A program made the translations under genes and the position numbers. Below are positions 1-6,870 of a stretch of 10,659 nt of DNA, piece after piece (position 1 is the stretch's first letter; each line of letters opens with the position of its first letter). The DNA is from Thiotrichaceae bacterium. Lineage in GTDB: Bacteria > Pseudomonadota > Gammaproteobacteria > Thiotrichales > Thiotrichaceae. The stretch lies in assembly GCA_027008665.1 (NCBI GenBank), contig JALVEA010000229.1:1-10659 (forward strand), read 5' to 3'. Below the pieces are notes generated by a model. That model saw nothing but the letters and a program-made list of their open reading frames with translations, did no database searches and had not been told where the DNA came from.

Positions 1-1112
1 TTTGCCATGCCTCCCATGACACGCACTAAGCGATTTACACTTTTAAACTCCTGTTCCCATATTTTAAATATTTCGACACTGCGTTTAGAATAAAACTTAT
101 AACCTGCATAGGATTTATTTTTATCCAAACCCAAAGTAGCACCCATACGTTGAATATAATGTGTTTGTGAAAAAATACCATTCCATGCCTCGTTAGTGTA
201 TTCAATATAAGCTTTCAATTTAGGGTTTAAATGCAAACTAACATAACGGGCATATTCACGAATAAACTGATTATTAGCACGGTGGGGGAGATTAAACCAT
301 GGGTCAATACCTACCGTATTAGCGAGCTTAACCATAATTTCTAGTGGAATGCCACGCCGACCTTCTTTGCCTCCCCATGTCGATTGTTCTACTTTCGGAC
401 GTTTATCCCACGAGGCAAGATTATTACGCGTAATACCAGCCATATTCATTAGGCGAATAACACGAAAAGTTTTCATAAAGGCAAGATAATCAGGATTAAA
501 AATAATCTCTTTTGCATGTGCTGTATAGGCTAAAAATGGATTGTTTTTATTGCATCGGCGTGGATTGCGGATATGATTGAATGGCTTACCTTTGCAAATA
601 CCCCCTGGCATAATGACTTGAATATCACGAATATAATTCTTAGGATTGGACTTAGTGATAGTCAACGTACCTGTTATTTTTCCCTCTTTATTACCGCGTA
701 AAGTAATAATATCTTTATTGGGATAATGGCGAATTAAGCGTGCGTTGCCACCATATTTTATCTCACCTTCGCCTTTATAAAGCACGGTGTAAGCGCCTGC
801 GGGGATACTTTTTTGTGGCATATTGCCAATAAAGCGTGTACCCGCTTGCCCACCATTGAGTTTCCTTGGCCAGCCATTTTGATCGTATTCAACCTTGCCC
901 TTTGTCAGCCAAGGGCGGGCTTCTTGGAAGGGTAATGACATACGGAATAAATCAACAAAGGGAACACTAGCATCAATATCCATTGCTTCATTGGTATTGA
1001 TACCTAAGGGTGATAAGAGATTGGGTTGGGGGGCAGCAACCAAAGAACTAGAAAAGAAAAACAAGAGCAAAAAAAACACACCTGTCGGCATGAGAGATTT
1101 TGTAGTAGACAT
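1..1112 (-). CDS. Secreted clan GH-A-like glycoside hydrolase family protein, N-terminal part (cut by left edge)
   Basis: The reading frame is open from the ATG at 1112 to the window edge (370 codons, no stop), so the C-terminus is missing. Residues 1-27 form a signal peptide (hydrophobic core VFFLLLFFF, then SSSLVAA), so the protein is exported. Landmarks after it are P-F-V-D-L-F near residue 50, G-W-P near 82, a conserved F-R-V-I-R-L-M-N block near 220, G-I-P-L-E-I-M-V near 260, D-P-W-F-N-L-P-H near 280, and I-E-Y-T-N-E-A-W-N with Glu304 and Glu308. I recognise this as a family of large secreted bacterial proteins often labelled cellulose-binding or glycosyl-hydrolase-like. The N-E pair resembles the acid/base strand of clan GH-A barrels. 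The substrate is unknown and hydrolase activity is inferred. The start is supported by AAGGAAG about 10 bases upstream. The leader holds one copy of the palindromic repeat at 1147-1201. Confidence 0.8.
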   Translation of the reverse strand, partial: MSTTKSLMPTGVFFLLLFFFSSSLVAAPQPNLLSPLGINTNEAMDIDASVPFVDLFRMSLPFQEARPWLTKGKVEYDQNGWPRKLNGGQAGTRFIGNMPQKSIPAGAYTVLYKGEGEIKYGGNARLIRHYPNKDIITLRGNKEGKITGTLTITKSNPKNYIRDIQVIMPGGICKGKPFNHIRNPRRCNKNNPFLAYTAHAKEIIFNPDYLAFMKTFRVIRLMNMAGITRNNLASWDKRPKVEQSTWGGKEGRRGIPLEIMVKLANTVGIDPWFNLPHRANNQFIREYARYVSLHLNPKLKAYIEYTNEAWNGIFSQTHYIQRMGATLGLDKNKSYAGYKFYSKRSVEIFKIWEQEFKSVNRLVRVMGGMA

Positions 1113-1146
1113 AGATTAGCACTTCCTTGCACAAAAATAAGGTAAA

Positions 1147-1201
1147 GAAGTTCCAAGTAATAAATCGATACAAGATGGGACAATTTATTAGTTGAAACTT
1201 C
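1147..1201. repeat. Dispersed palindromic element, copy 1 (upstream of the GH-like gene)
   Basis: This is an imperfect inverted repeat. The left arm at 1147-1165 (GAAGTTCCAAGTAATAAAT) and the right arm at 1183-1201 (ATTTATTAGTTGAAACTTC) pair at 17 of 19 positions across a 17-base spacer. Related arms occur at 2330-2371 and 8870-8934. The near edge lies 34 bases before the start codon of the minus-strand gene at 1112. No U-tract follows the stem on either strand, so it does not look like an intrinsic terminator. It may be an operator, a leader hairpin or a small repetitive element. Confidence 0.7.
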
Positions 1202-1371
1202 CTAATAGTTGTTCTTCAACTATTATCTGTATAGAGGGAATTCAGTTGTTTGTCCAATAATTCAAATTAACTTACTGATATTAAGCATCCATAATTTACG
1301 AATCAATGAGTTATAGGTTTTAGTGAATGCTTGTACAGCCTGTATTGAGAGATGATTATACATGGAAAAAA

Positions 1372-1983
1372 TTAATTAGATGCCATCTTTAATGATTTCC
1401 GAGGCGTTTCAAGTTCTTTTTTTGCTTTAGAGAACTTTTCAGCAAATAAAGTCATATAGTATTTATCTTGTTTGTCTAAGGGAAAATCTAATGTGGTTAT
1501 TTCACCTTTAGGAGAGAGATAGGTTTTTTCTATAATGCTCACTTCAGATTGATCCGTACCCACATCTTTGCGTTCAGCCATTTTTCCTGTGTCTTTATAG
1601 CCTTTAGAAAGCAACGCTTTATGAATGTCGTCAAAATTAAACATCACACCACCAGCAATACGATTTTTAATCATCACATCAGTGGTACAGCCATCTGTTT
1701 CAGGTGAAACAGCAAAGCTTATTTTATTAATATGTGTTTCGTACACACCATCAAAGCCATCTGCTAATTTAAAACGTTTGTCTTTTGAAAGAGCCGTTTT
1801 CAATGAAGTTTCATTATCAAATTTTTTCTCACAATAGTCAGTGTGTAAGTCAAGAAAAGTGGATAAATATTCCGTTTTGGAGAGTTCCAGTTTTTCTGAT
1901 GTTTCAGAGCCACAACCGTTAAGTAAAAGAGAAGTAACAATTGCGGTAGAAATAAGTAGTACGGATGGGAAGAATATACGCAT
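1372..1983 (-). CDS. Small outer-membrane-type lipoprotein, function unknown
   Basis: The product is 203 residues. It begins with a short charged end (MR), a hydrophobic stretch at residues 3-21 and a lipobox L-N-G-C with the lipidation cysteine at residue 24. The residue after Cys24 is Gly, not Asp, so the usual Lol rule predicts sorting to the outer membrane. The mature part is hydrophilic, charged and without internal membrane segments; it has two further cysteines, near residues 51 and 99, that could form a disulfide. I do not recognise the family. It is divergent from the cation channel, and its stop lies 259 bases from the GH-like gene on the same strand. That long gap, with its own palindrome, makes co-transcription with the GH-like gene uncertain. 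The Shine-Dalgarno sequence is weak (AGGGACACCTC just before the ATG). Confidence 0.85.
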   Translation of the reverse strand: MRIFFPSVLLISTAIVTSLLLNGCGSETSEKLELSKTEYLSTFLDLHTDYCEKKFDNETSLKTALSKDKRFKLADGFDGVYETHINKISFAVSPETDGCTTDVMIKNRIAGGVMFNFDDIHKALLSKGYKDTGKMAERKDVGTDQSEVSIIEKTYLSPKGEITTLDFPLDKQDKYYMTLFAEKFSKAKKELETPRKSLKMASN

Positions 1984-2392
1984 GAGGTGTCCCTATAAGG
2001 TTTTTTATTATTATTTAAGTTTTGTACCACAAGTAGCATTGCTTGTTTTTAATAACGCTAAAAAAACTGTGGTCAAGCTCTGTCAGATTATTTTTATGTA
2101 TTTACAATAAGGGTAATTTTATAGATGAGCCGTAGTAATTTCAAGAAACTAGGATAGAAACTAGATAAATGGTAGGTTTTGAAGTATATTATTTGCGCAT
2201 TTAAATCTTGGATGTATCAAGTATTTTAAAAGTATAAATTAGCCTTAGAAAATTTCAAAATAATGAATCTACTCATGCTGTTTAGATTTTTTGCTTGAGA
2301 GTTCTTGTGGTCTCATAAATTCAGCTAAAGAAGTTTTAACTAAGATTGGTAAAATCATCGCTTGGAACTTCCTAATAACCCCACTCAAAAAA
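1984..2392. other. Divergent intergenic region between the lipoprotein and channel genes
   Basis: This 409-base stretch contains no convincing gene. It should hold promoters for both flanking genes, but I see only weak candidates. For the minus strand there is a TTGACC-like -35 near 2074. For the plus strand there is TTGGAT at 2208 and TATAAA at 2233, with a long 19-base spacing. AGAAACTAG occurs twice, at 2144-2152 and 2156-2164 (12-base period). The second copy of the palindromic element lies at 2330-2371. A frame starting at TTG 2291 joins the channel without a stop, but it has no Shine-Dalgarno sequence and runs through the repeat. Confidence 0.55.
2330..2371. repeat. Dispersed palindromic element, copy 2 (upstream of the cation channel)
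   Basis: The left arm begins GAAGTTTTAACTAAGAT at 2330 and the right arm ends GCTTGGAACTTC at 2371. The two arms pair poorly with each other. Each, however, resembles arms of the other copies: CTTGGAACTTC is identical to the inverted left arm of copy 1, and TTAGTTRAAACTTC is shared with the right arm of copy 1. The spacer is shorter than in copy 1. The element ends 21 bases before the ATG at 2393. Confidence 0.55.
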
Positions 2393-3220
2393 ATGAAGTT
2401 AGTAAAACTACAGTCAAAATTTCTTGCACTCCGTAATCATGGGCTCTTTCAAGGCTTTGTTATTGCGGTTATTATTCTTTCTGCTTTAATGATTGGGGTA
2501 CAAACCTATGCGGGAATTCCTGATTGGTTTAATCATATCATTAAACTTTTAGATTATTTTGTGACGATTTTCTTTTTACTAGAAATTATATTGCGTTTGA
2601 TCACCTCTGAAAGTATTAAGGGCTTTTTAGAAGATCCTTGGAATATTTTTGATTCGATTATTGTTATCGCTAGCTTAATGCCTCTAAGTGGAAGTGAAAC
2701 CGCTTTGTTAGGAAGATTACTAAGAATTTTCCGTGTATTACGTTTAATCTCAATTATTCCTGAATTACGTATACTACTGAATGCCTTTTTTACTGCTATT
2801 CCCCGCATGGGTTATGTTTCTCTGTTGATGTTTATTATTTTCTATATTTATGCGGCGGTTGGCTCTATTCTTTTTGTGCAGATAAATGAAGAGCTTTGGG
2901 GGAATATTAGTATTTCAATGCTGACTTTGTTTCGCATTGCTACCTTTGAAGGTTGGTCTGACGTTATGTACGAAACAATGAAAATATACCCCCTCAGCTG
3001 GATTTATTACCTCACCTTTATCTTTATTGTCGCCTTTGTGTTTTTAAATATGATGATTGGCATTGTGGTTGAAACCTTGCAAGAAGAGCATAAAAAGGAA
3101 AGTCTTGCATCAGGAGAAGGGGAGACAGCAGACATTCATTGGATTAAAGAGCATACTATTGAAATAAAAACACGACTAGAACGGATTGAAAAACTCTTAG
3201 AAGCGCACGTGAAAAAATAA
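2393..3220 (+). CDS. Single-domain voltage-gated cation channel (NaChBac/BacNav family), possibly calcium-selective
   Basis: From the ATG at 2393 the protein has 275 residues, about the usual length for bacterial sodium channels. It is an inner-membrane protein expected to work as a homotetramer. S1 is at about 20-38, S2 at 50-70 (Asp54, Glu64), S3 at 82-98 (Asn84, Asp87), and S4 at 103-121 with gating arginines 108, 111, 114 and 117 at every third position. S5 is at 140-163, the pore helix at 172-183, and S6 at 201-228. The selectivity filter is T-F-E-G-W-S-D at 184-190. NaChBac-type sodium channels typically have T-L-E-S-W-A/S; the Gly and the extra Asp point towards calcium. Residues 250-275 form a charged heptad helix like the BacNav C-terminal coiled coil. 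A longer form from TTG 2291 (309 residues) is possible, but its extra residues overlap the repeat and neither start has a good ribosome-binding site. The gene stands alone and converges on the amidase gene. Confidence 0.9.
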   Translation: MKLVKLQSKFLALRNHGLFQGFVIAVIILSALMIGVQTYAGIPDWFNHIIKLLDYFVTIFFLLEIILRLITSESIKGFLEDPWNIFDSIIVIASLMPLSGSETALLGRLLRIFRVLRLISIIPELRILLNAFFTAIPRMGYVSLLMFIIFYIYAAVGSILFVQINEELWGNISISMLTLFRIATFEGWSDVMYETMKIYPLSWIYYLTFIFIVAFVFLNMMIGIVVETLQEEHKKESLASGEGETADIHWIKEHTIEIKTRLERIEKLLEAHVKK

Positions 3221-3231
3221 TTTTTTAGTGC
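3205..3231. other. Hairpin spanning both stop codons of convergent genes
   Basis: GCAC at 3205-3208 pairs with GTGC at 3228-3231, and A6 at 3212-3217 pairs with T6 at 3221-3226 around a TAA loop, with a small internal loop between the two stems. The hairpin covers the channel stop (3218-3220) and the amidase stop (3225-3227), which are only 4 bases apart. It might end transcription from both sides, but the G/C stem is short and no U-tract follows it. Confidence 0.35.
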
Positions 3232-4457
3232 CGATAATGTCTTATTAAGCCTTCTGCAATCCACTTTGCAAGCGACTCTCTATTTTGTGGAAATATCAAT
3301 CTTCTTTGATCGCTAGGGTTACGAATATTGGCAAGTTCAAAATAAACAGCTAATGGCTTTAAATTCATTAACATAAATAAATCTCTGGATAAAACACGTC
3401 CTGTATAGGATCTTGAAGCCTGAAAATAGTGATATTTCGTTTTAAAAGTGCGGTATAGGCGTTTAGCGATTTTCTTGCTCCGCCGAGACTTCGGTGCATG
3501 ATAGAAGAAAGCATCAATTTGTTTTTTTCGATTGCGTGAATCAATATGCAACATCAAAGTAATTTGATTCTTGCTTTTATAGCCTTTCCTTTTATAAGAA
3601 TAAAATAAATTATTGATAATAAAGGCACGATCTTCCAAACGTGGATGTTGTGAACGAGAAATTCGCTTATTGCCTAGATAGACCTCATCATGATCACATT
3701 TCAAATACTTTTGGTCACGAATTCCATCATTGGGATCACGTAAAATAATATGCACAATCGCCCCATTAGCAAGCAATCGACGTGCTAATCTGAGTGTAAC
3801 ATCATAGCCATACTCATCTTCACAAAGCTTATGTCCAGCACGCTGACCAATGGCTCCTGGATCAGGCCCGCCATGTCCGCCCACTAAATAGAAGACTTTG
3901 CCACGTAATTTATTAGAAACACTAGAAAAACGTGCATATTTGCTACCAAATATCGGAAAATTCATTTTTCGTTTATGGCTTTTATTTTTTCTCTTTCTCT
4001 TTCGTTTCTTTTCTTGTGTTATTTTCCTTGTGTTTGTATGGATATAACTCTTAGAGCAGCCAAGGTCTTGGTAAGAAACCCAAAGATCGCTATTGTCAAT
4101 AAAAGAGGTTCGCTTTAATCCTTTTTTGCGTAGTCGTTTATTAAAGCGTTTAATCTTAATCGCTTTTTCCCAGTTAATATTATTAATAGTAGAACGGATA
4201 CTACGCCCATTGTATCGATAACGTAGTATCGGTAATTTATAGGTCTTTCCTATATGCAATGCAGAAGAGGATTTCAGTTGATTGAGTTGATAGAACTGAT
4301 CACGGTTGCATCGAGAACGTTGCAAATTATAGCGAGATAATAAAGAGCTAATATGATCCCCGCTCTTTGCTTTAATAGTAAGCCAATTTGGTATTGATGC
4401 AAAACTGCTATTTACCATGACCATCAATAAAATAAGTGCTAAAAAATATTTACCCAT
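3225..4457 (-). CDS. Secreted N-acetylmuramoyl-L-alanine amidase (Amidase_3) with LysM-like N-terminus
   Basis: This zinc enzyme is predicted to cut the amide bond between MurNAc and L-Ala of peptidoglycan, in the periplasm or outside the cell. The ATG at 4457 gives 410 residues and a signal peptide at about 1-21 (ending SSFA); a TTG six codons upstream is less likely. A LysM-like region at about 27-77 (K-A-K-S-G-D-H-I-S-S-L-L then L-H-I-G-K-T-Y-K-L-P) may bind cell wall. A very basic linker at about 150-164 is almost all Lys and Arg. The Amidase_3 domain at about 185-410 has G-G-H-G-G-P-D-P-G-A (zinc ligand His195), an E-D-E-Y cluster (zinc Glu at 213 or 215), L-M-L-H-I-D-S-R (His304) and V-Y-F-E-L-A-N-I-R-N (catalytic Glu374). 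All expected catalytic residues are present. It lies 146 bases downstream of cobQ on the same strand. Confidence 0.9.
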   Translation of the reverse strand: MGKYFLALILLMVMVNSSFASIPNWLTIKAKSGDHISSLLSRYNLQRSRCNRDQFYQLNQLKSSSALHIGKTYKLPILRYRYNGRSIRSTINNINWEKAIKIKRFNKRLRKKGLKRTSFIDNSDLWVSYQDLGCSKSYIHTNTRKITQEKKRKRKRKNKSHKRKMNFPIFGSKYARFSSVSNKLRGKVFYLVGGHGGPDPGAIGQRAGHKLCEDEYGYDVTLRLARRLLANGAIVHIILRDPNDGIRDQKYLKCDHDEVYLGNKRISRSQHPRLEDRAFIINNLFYSYKRKGYKSKNQITLMLHIDSRNRKKQIDAFFYHAPKSRRSKKIAKRLYRTFKTKYHYFQASRSYTGRVLSRDLFMLMNLKPLAVYFELANIRNPSDQRRLIFPQNRESLAKWIAEGLIRHYRH

Positions 4458-4603
4458 AGCAATAATATTCCCCAATTGCTGTTTAATTTTTATATTTCAG
4501 ACAGACTCATTATCTTAACATTAGTTTGTGTTTTTTTTATCTTAATATAGTTAAATCTTTGAATTTTTAGTTACTTTGTTTGTTGTTTGTTTGCCTAGGA
4601 CTC

Positions 4604-6064
4604 CTAAATTCTTAGTAAGCTTAAATCTAAATACTGCTCTAATGTATCGGCTAGCAAGTCAATTCCCTGTTCTCGTAACTGATAATAATCAGGTGTTTTT
4701 ACCTGCTCTAACCCTGCCCATTTTAATAAAGCATCACAGGCTGGTGTATGATCAAATAAGCCATGCAAATACGTTCCTAAGAGTTGATTATCATCCGAAA
4801 TAGCACCATCATGCCCCCCATCAAAAATAATAGCAGGGTTATCAAGTGCTTTACCTTGACTTATTCCTGTATGAATTTCATAGCCAGACACCAAAGGTTG
4901 ATTGATTAAGTTTAATCTTCCTTGTTGTCGTGTTAATTGCTTTTCTTGATGCAAGGTTGTGGTGAAATCTAGTAAAGCAAAAGCGTTACTACTTCCTGCG
5001 GTACTTTCTGTCCCCTTTGGGTCATCAATCTGCTTTCCTAGCATTTGAAAGCCACCGCAAATGCCAATAATTTTCCCACCATAACGTAAATGTTTTAATA
5101 GGATTTGATGCCAATTATTCTGTTGTAATGCCTGTAAATCATCACGGGTATTTTTACTACCAGGAAGGAGAATAAGATCACAGGCAGGAACAGCTTGAGT
5201 AATGTCTACAAATTGTAAATTCACCTGTGGGTGTAAACGTAAAGGATCAAAATCAGTATGATTACTCAAATGTGGCAAACGTGGCACAATAATATTAAAT
5301 AAGGAATTGTTAGGTACATTACTTTGTAAATTTAAACTATCTTCCGCTTCAAGATATAAAGTTTTTAGATAGGGCAATACACCTAAAACAGGCTTTTTTG
5401 TATATTGTTCAAGCCATGCAATTCCTGAATCTAATAAGCGAATATCACCACGGAAACGATTGATAATTAAACCTTTAACTCGTGCGCGTTCAGAGGTTGA
5501 TAATAATGCCAAGGTTCCGGCTAATTGTGCAAACACACCGCCTCGCTCAATATCAGCCACTAAAATAACAGGGCAATCGACCGCCTCTGCAAAACCCATA
5601 TTAGCAATATCATGTTGACGTAAATTAATCTCCGCAGGACTACCTGCTCCTTCAATAATTAAACAATCATATTGTTGTTGCAGACGTTTCCATGATGCTA
5701 ATACATAAGGCATCACCTTGGGTTTATAAGCATGATAATCAGTTGCGCCCATTTGCCCACTGACTTTACCGTGAATAATAATTTGTGAACCTGTTTCTGA
5801 ATTAGGTTTGAGTAAAACAGGGTTCATATCCGTATGTGGCTCAAGTCCACAGGCTTGTGCCTGTACCGCTTGAGCGCGTCCAATTTCACCACCATCAATG
5901 GTAACGGCACTATTTAATGCCATATTCTGTGGCTTAAAAGGTGCAACACTCACTCCACGACGTTGTAATAAACGGCACAAGCCCGTGGCAATGGCTGTTT
6001 TTCCTGCATCAGAGCTTGTACCTTGTACCATTAAGGCAGATAGGTGGGATAATTTAGACTGCAT
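4604..6064 (-). CDS. cobQ: Cobyric acid synthase (adenosylcobyrinate a,c-diamide amidotransferase)
   Basis: CobQ carries out four ATP- and glutamine-dependent amidations (side chains b, d, e and g) of adenosylcobyrinate a,c-diamide to give adenosylcobyric acid, in the cytosol during cobalamin synthesis. The 486-residue length is typical. The N-terminal synthetase half has the P-loop G-T-S-S-D-A-G-K-T (15-23), K-P-Q-N-M-A-L-N (44-51) and I-E-G-A-G-S-P-A-E-I-N-L (137-148). The C-terminal class I glutamine amidotransferase half has G-I-C-G-G-F-Q-M-L-G with nucleophile Cys336, Y-E-I-H (398) and G-T-Y-L-H-G-L-F with catalytic His434. The start at 6064 lies 18 bases after the stop of the 3D gene, which suggests co-transcription, and it lacks a clear Shine-Dalgarno sequence. 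No other cobalamin genes or B12 riboswitch are in the window. The stop codon overlaps a short palindrome, TAGGACTCCTA. Confidence 0.97.
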   Translation of the reverse strand: MQSKLSHLSALMVQGTSSDAGKTAIATGLCRLLQRRGVSVAPFKPQNMALNSAVTIDGGEIGRAQAVQAQACGLEPHTDMNPVLLKPNSETGSQIIIHGKVSGQMGATDYHAYKPKVMPYVLASWKRLQQQYDCLIIEGAGSPAEINLRQHDIANMGFAEAVDCPVILVADIERGGVFAQLAGTLALLSTSERARVKGLIINRFRGDIRLLDSGIAWLEQYTKKPVLGVLPYLKTLYLEAEDSLNLQSNVPNNSLFNIIVPRLPHLSNHTDFDPLRLHPQVNLQFVDITQAVPACDLILLPGSKNTRDDLQALQQNNWHQILLKHLRYGGKIIGICGGFQMLGKQIDDPKGTESTAGSSNAFALLDFTTTLHQEKQLTRQQGRLNLINQPLVSGYEIHTGISQGKALDNPAIIFDGGHDGAISDDNQLLGTYLHGLFDHTPACDALLKWAGLEQVKTPDYYQLREQGIDLLADTLEQYLDLSLLRI

Positions 6065-6082
6065 TGAGTGTTGATTGCATTT

Positions 6083-6637
6083 TTAAATATTCCAATGAAG
6101 TTCGACCTTGCGTCGTCCCCATTTAAAGGCTTTTTTACGGTTTTTTCCCATATAAATATCGATTCTCTTGCTCCAACGCTTATTCATTTTATCAAGCACT
6201 CGATATTCTCCTGATAAGCCTTTAATACGTACTTTTGATCCTGGTTTTAGACCGTAAATTTTAAGTAAATCACGCGATACCGCGATAACTTTCATTCCAG
6301 GACGCAATCTATCTCCCCATGCGGCAATATTGGGGGTGCTATCAGTCTGTGCTGCATGAGAAGTGTAAGCAGTTGCGGTCACTTTAAGTCGGTTAGTGCG
6401 TTTTATTCTTTTGGTTTGTTTCGCAAAATACATTTTTCGATAGTGAGATTTTTTCACGCGTACTTTCTCAATATTTTTTAGTGCTTTTTGAATTTTAGCC
6501 ATTTTTCCCCTCGTTGCTGAATTAATGGATTTATTACTGTAATTTCTATTTGGAGCAGCAAAACTATTGCTACTAATAAAATTACCGATCAATAATAAAA
6601 TAATCATAAAAAGTTTCGAAGAAATTTGAATGTTCAT
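6083..6637 (-). CDS. Secreted basic 3D-domain protein
   Basis: The product is 184 residues. A signal peptide covers residues 1-27 (core MIILLLIGNF, ending SFA-A), so it is exported. Residues 30-85 are very rich in Lys and Arg. The 3D (Asp-Asp-Asp) domain spans about 85-165: T-A-T-A-Y-T, then T-D-S-T-P with Asp99, A-W-G-D-R-L-R-P-G-M, I-A-V-S-R-D-L-L, and V-L-D-K-M (Asp149) followed by R-I-D-I-Y (Asp160). This double-psi-barrel domain is shared with the MltA lytic transglycosylase and Rpf/YocH-like cell-wall proteins, where it holds the catalytic Asp. The full MltA barrel is absent here, so lytic activity is possible but not shown. TAAGG before the ATG is a plausible ribosome-binding site. A G/C hairpin and a possible extended -10 lie just upstream. 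Confidence 0.85.
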   Translation of the reverse strand: MNIQISSKLFMIILLLIGNFISSNSFAAPNRNYSNKSINSATRGKMAKIQKALKNIEKVRVKKSHYRKMYFAKQTKRIKRTNRLKVTATAYTSHAAQTDSTPNIAAWGDRLRPGMKVIAVSRDLLKIYGLKPGSKVRIKGLSGEYRVLDKMNKRWSKRIDIYMGKNRKKAFKWGRRKVELHWNI

Positions 6638-6652
6638 AAATACCTTAGCCGT

Positions 6653-6665
6653 CCCTCATTGAGGG
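6653..6665 (-). other. Leader hairpin just before the 3D-gene ribosome-binding site
   Basis: On the transcribed strand CCCTC-AAT-GAGGG forms a compact stem of five pairs (four G-C) with a 3-base loop, about 7 bases upstream of the AAGG that precedes the start codon. No U-tract follows, so it is not an intrinsic terminator. It could affect mRNA stability or ribosome access. I do not recognise it as a known riboswitch. Confidence 0.4.
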
Positions 6666-6684
6666 GTAGTTAATAATGGCGCGC

Positions 6685-6695
6685 ATATTAGCATA
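6685..6695 (-). promoter_or_regulatory. Possible extended -10 promoter for the 3D gene and cobQ
   Basis: Read on the minus strand, TATGCTAATAT contains TGC followed by TAATAT, an extended -10 pattern for the housekeeping sigma factor. It lies about 50 bases before the 3D start codon. The -35 region is poor. A start here would give a leader carrying the 6653-6665 hairpin. Confidence 0.3.
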
Positions 6696-6870
6696 TACTT
6701 ATTTACGAATGAAAGAAGAACCATCAATTTTTACGCCAAACGGCATAATTATGTAACTTTATGATTTGCATGTGAATTTTAATTATTTTTTTGAAATTAT
6801 CCAAATTATGGGTATGAAAACCCTAGAATTTTTTTTAGGTGACATTATTAAGGAGTGTGAAAGGGGGGAA

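Noticed and set aside
895..1119. Plus-strand open frame of 74 codons
   Set aside because: It lies inside the GH-like gene, which has a signal peptide, a ribosome-binding site and conserved family blocks on the minus strand. The frame has no recognisable protein features.
1334..1344. TACAGCCTGTA palindrome as an SOS (LexA) box
   Set aside because: The half-sites are in the wrong order and spacing for a CTGT-N8-ACAG box, and the site lies downstream of the lipoprotein gene far from a clear promoter.
1625..2110. Plus- and minus-strand short frames overlapping the lipoprotein gene and its upstream region
   Set aside because: They overlap the lipoprotein, which has a clear lipobox, and show no ribosome-binding sites or domain patterns.
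4596..4606. TAGGACTCCTA palindrome at the cobQ stop as a terminator
   Set aside because: The stem is only five pairs with a one-base centre and no U-tract follows on the minus strand.
6820..6842. CCTA/TAGG hairpin with an A/T tract after the IMPase gene as a terminator
   Set aside because: The stem has only four pairs and the long A/T run lies in the loop rather than after the stem, so support is too weak to list.
6065..6870. Possible cobalamin riboswitch upstream of cobQ or the 3D gene
   Set aside because: No B12-box sequence or the expected roughly 200-base structured leader was seen on the minus strand.
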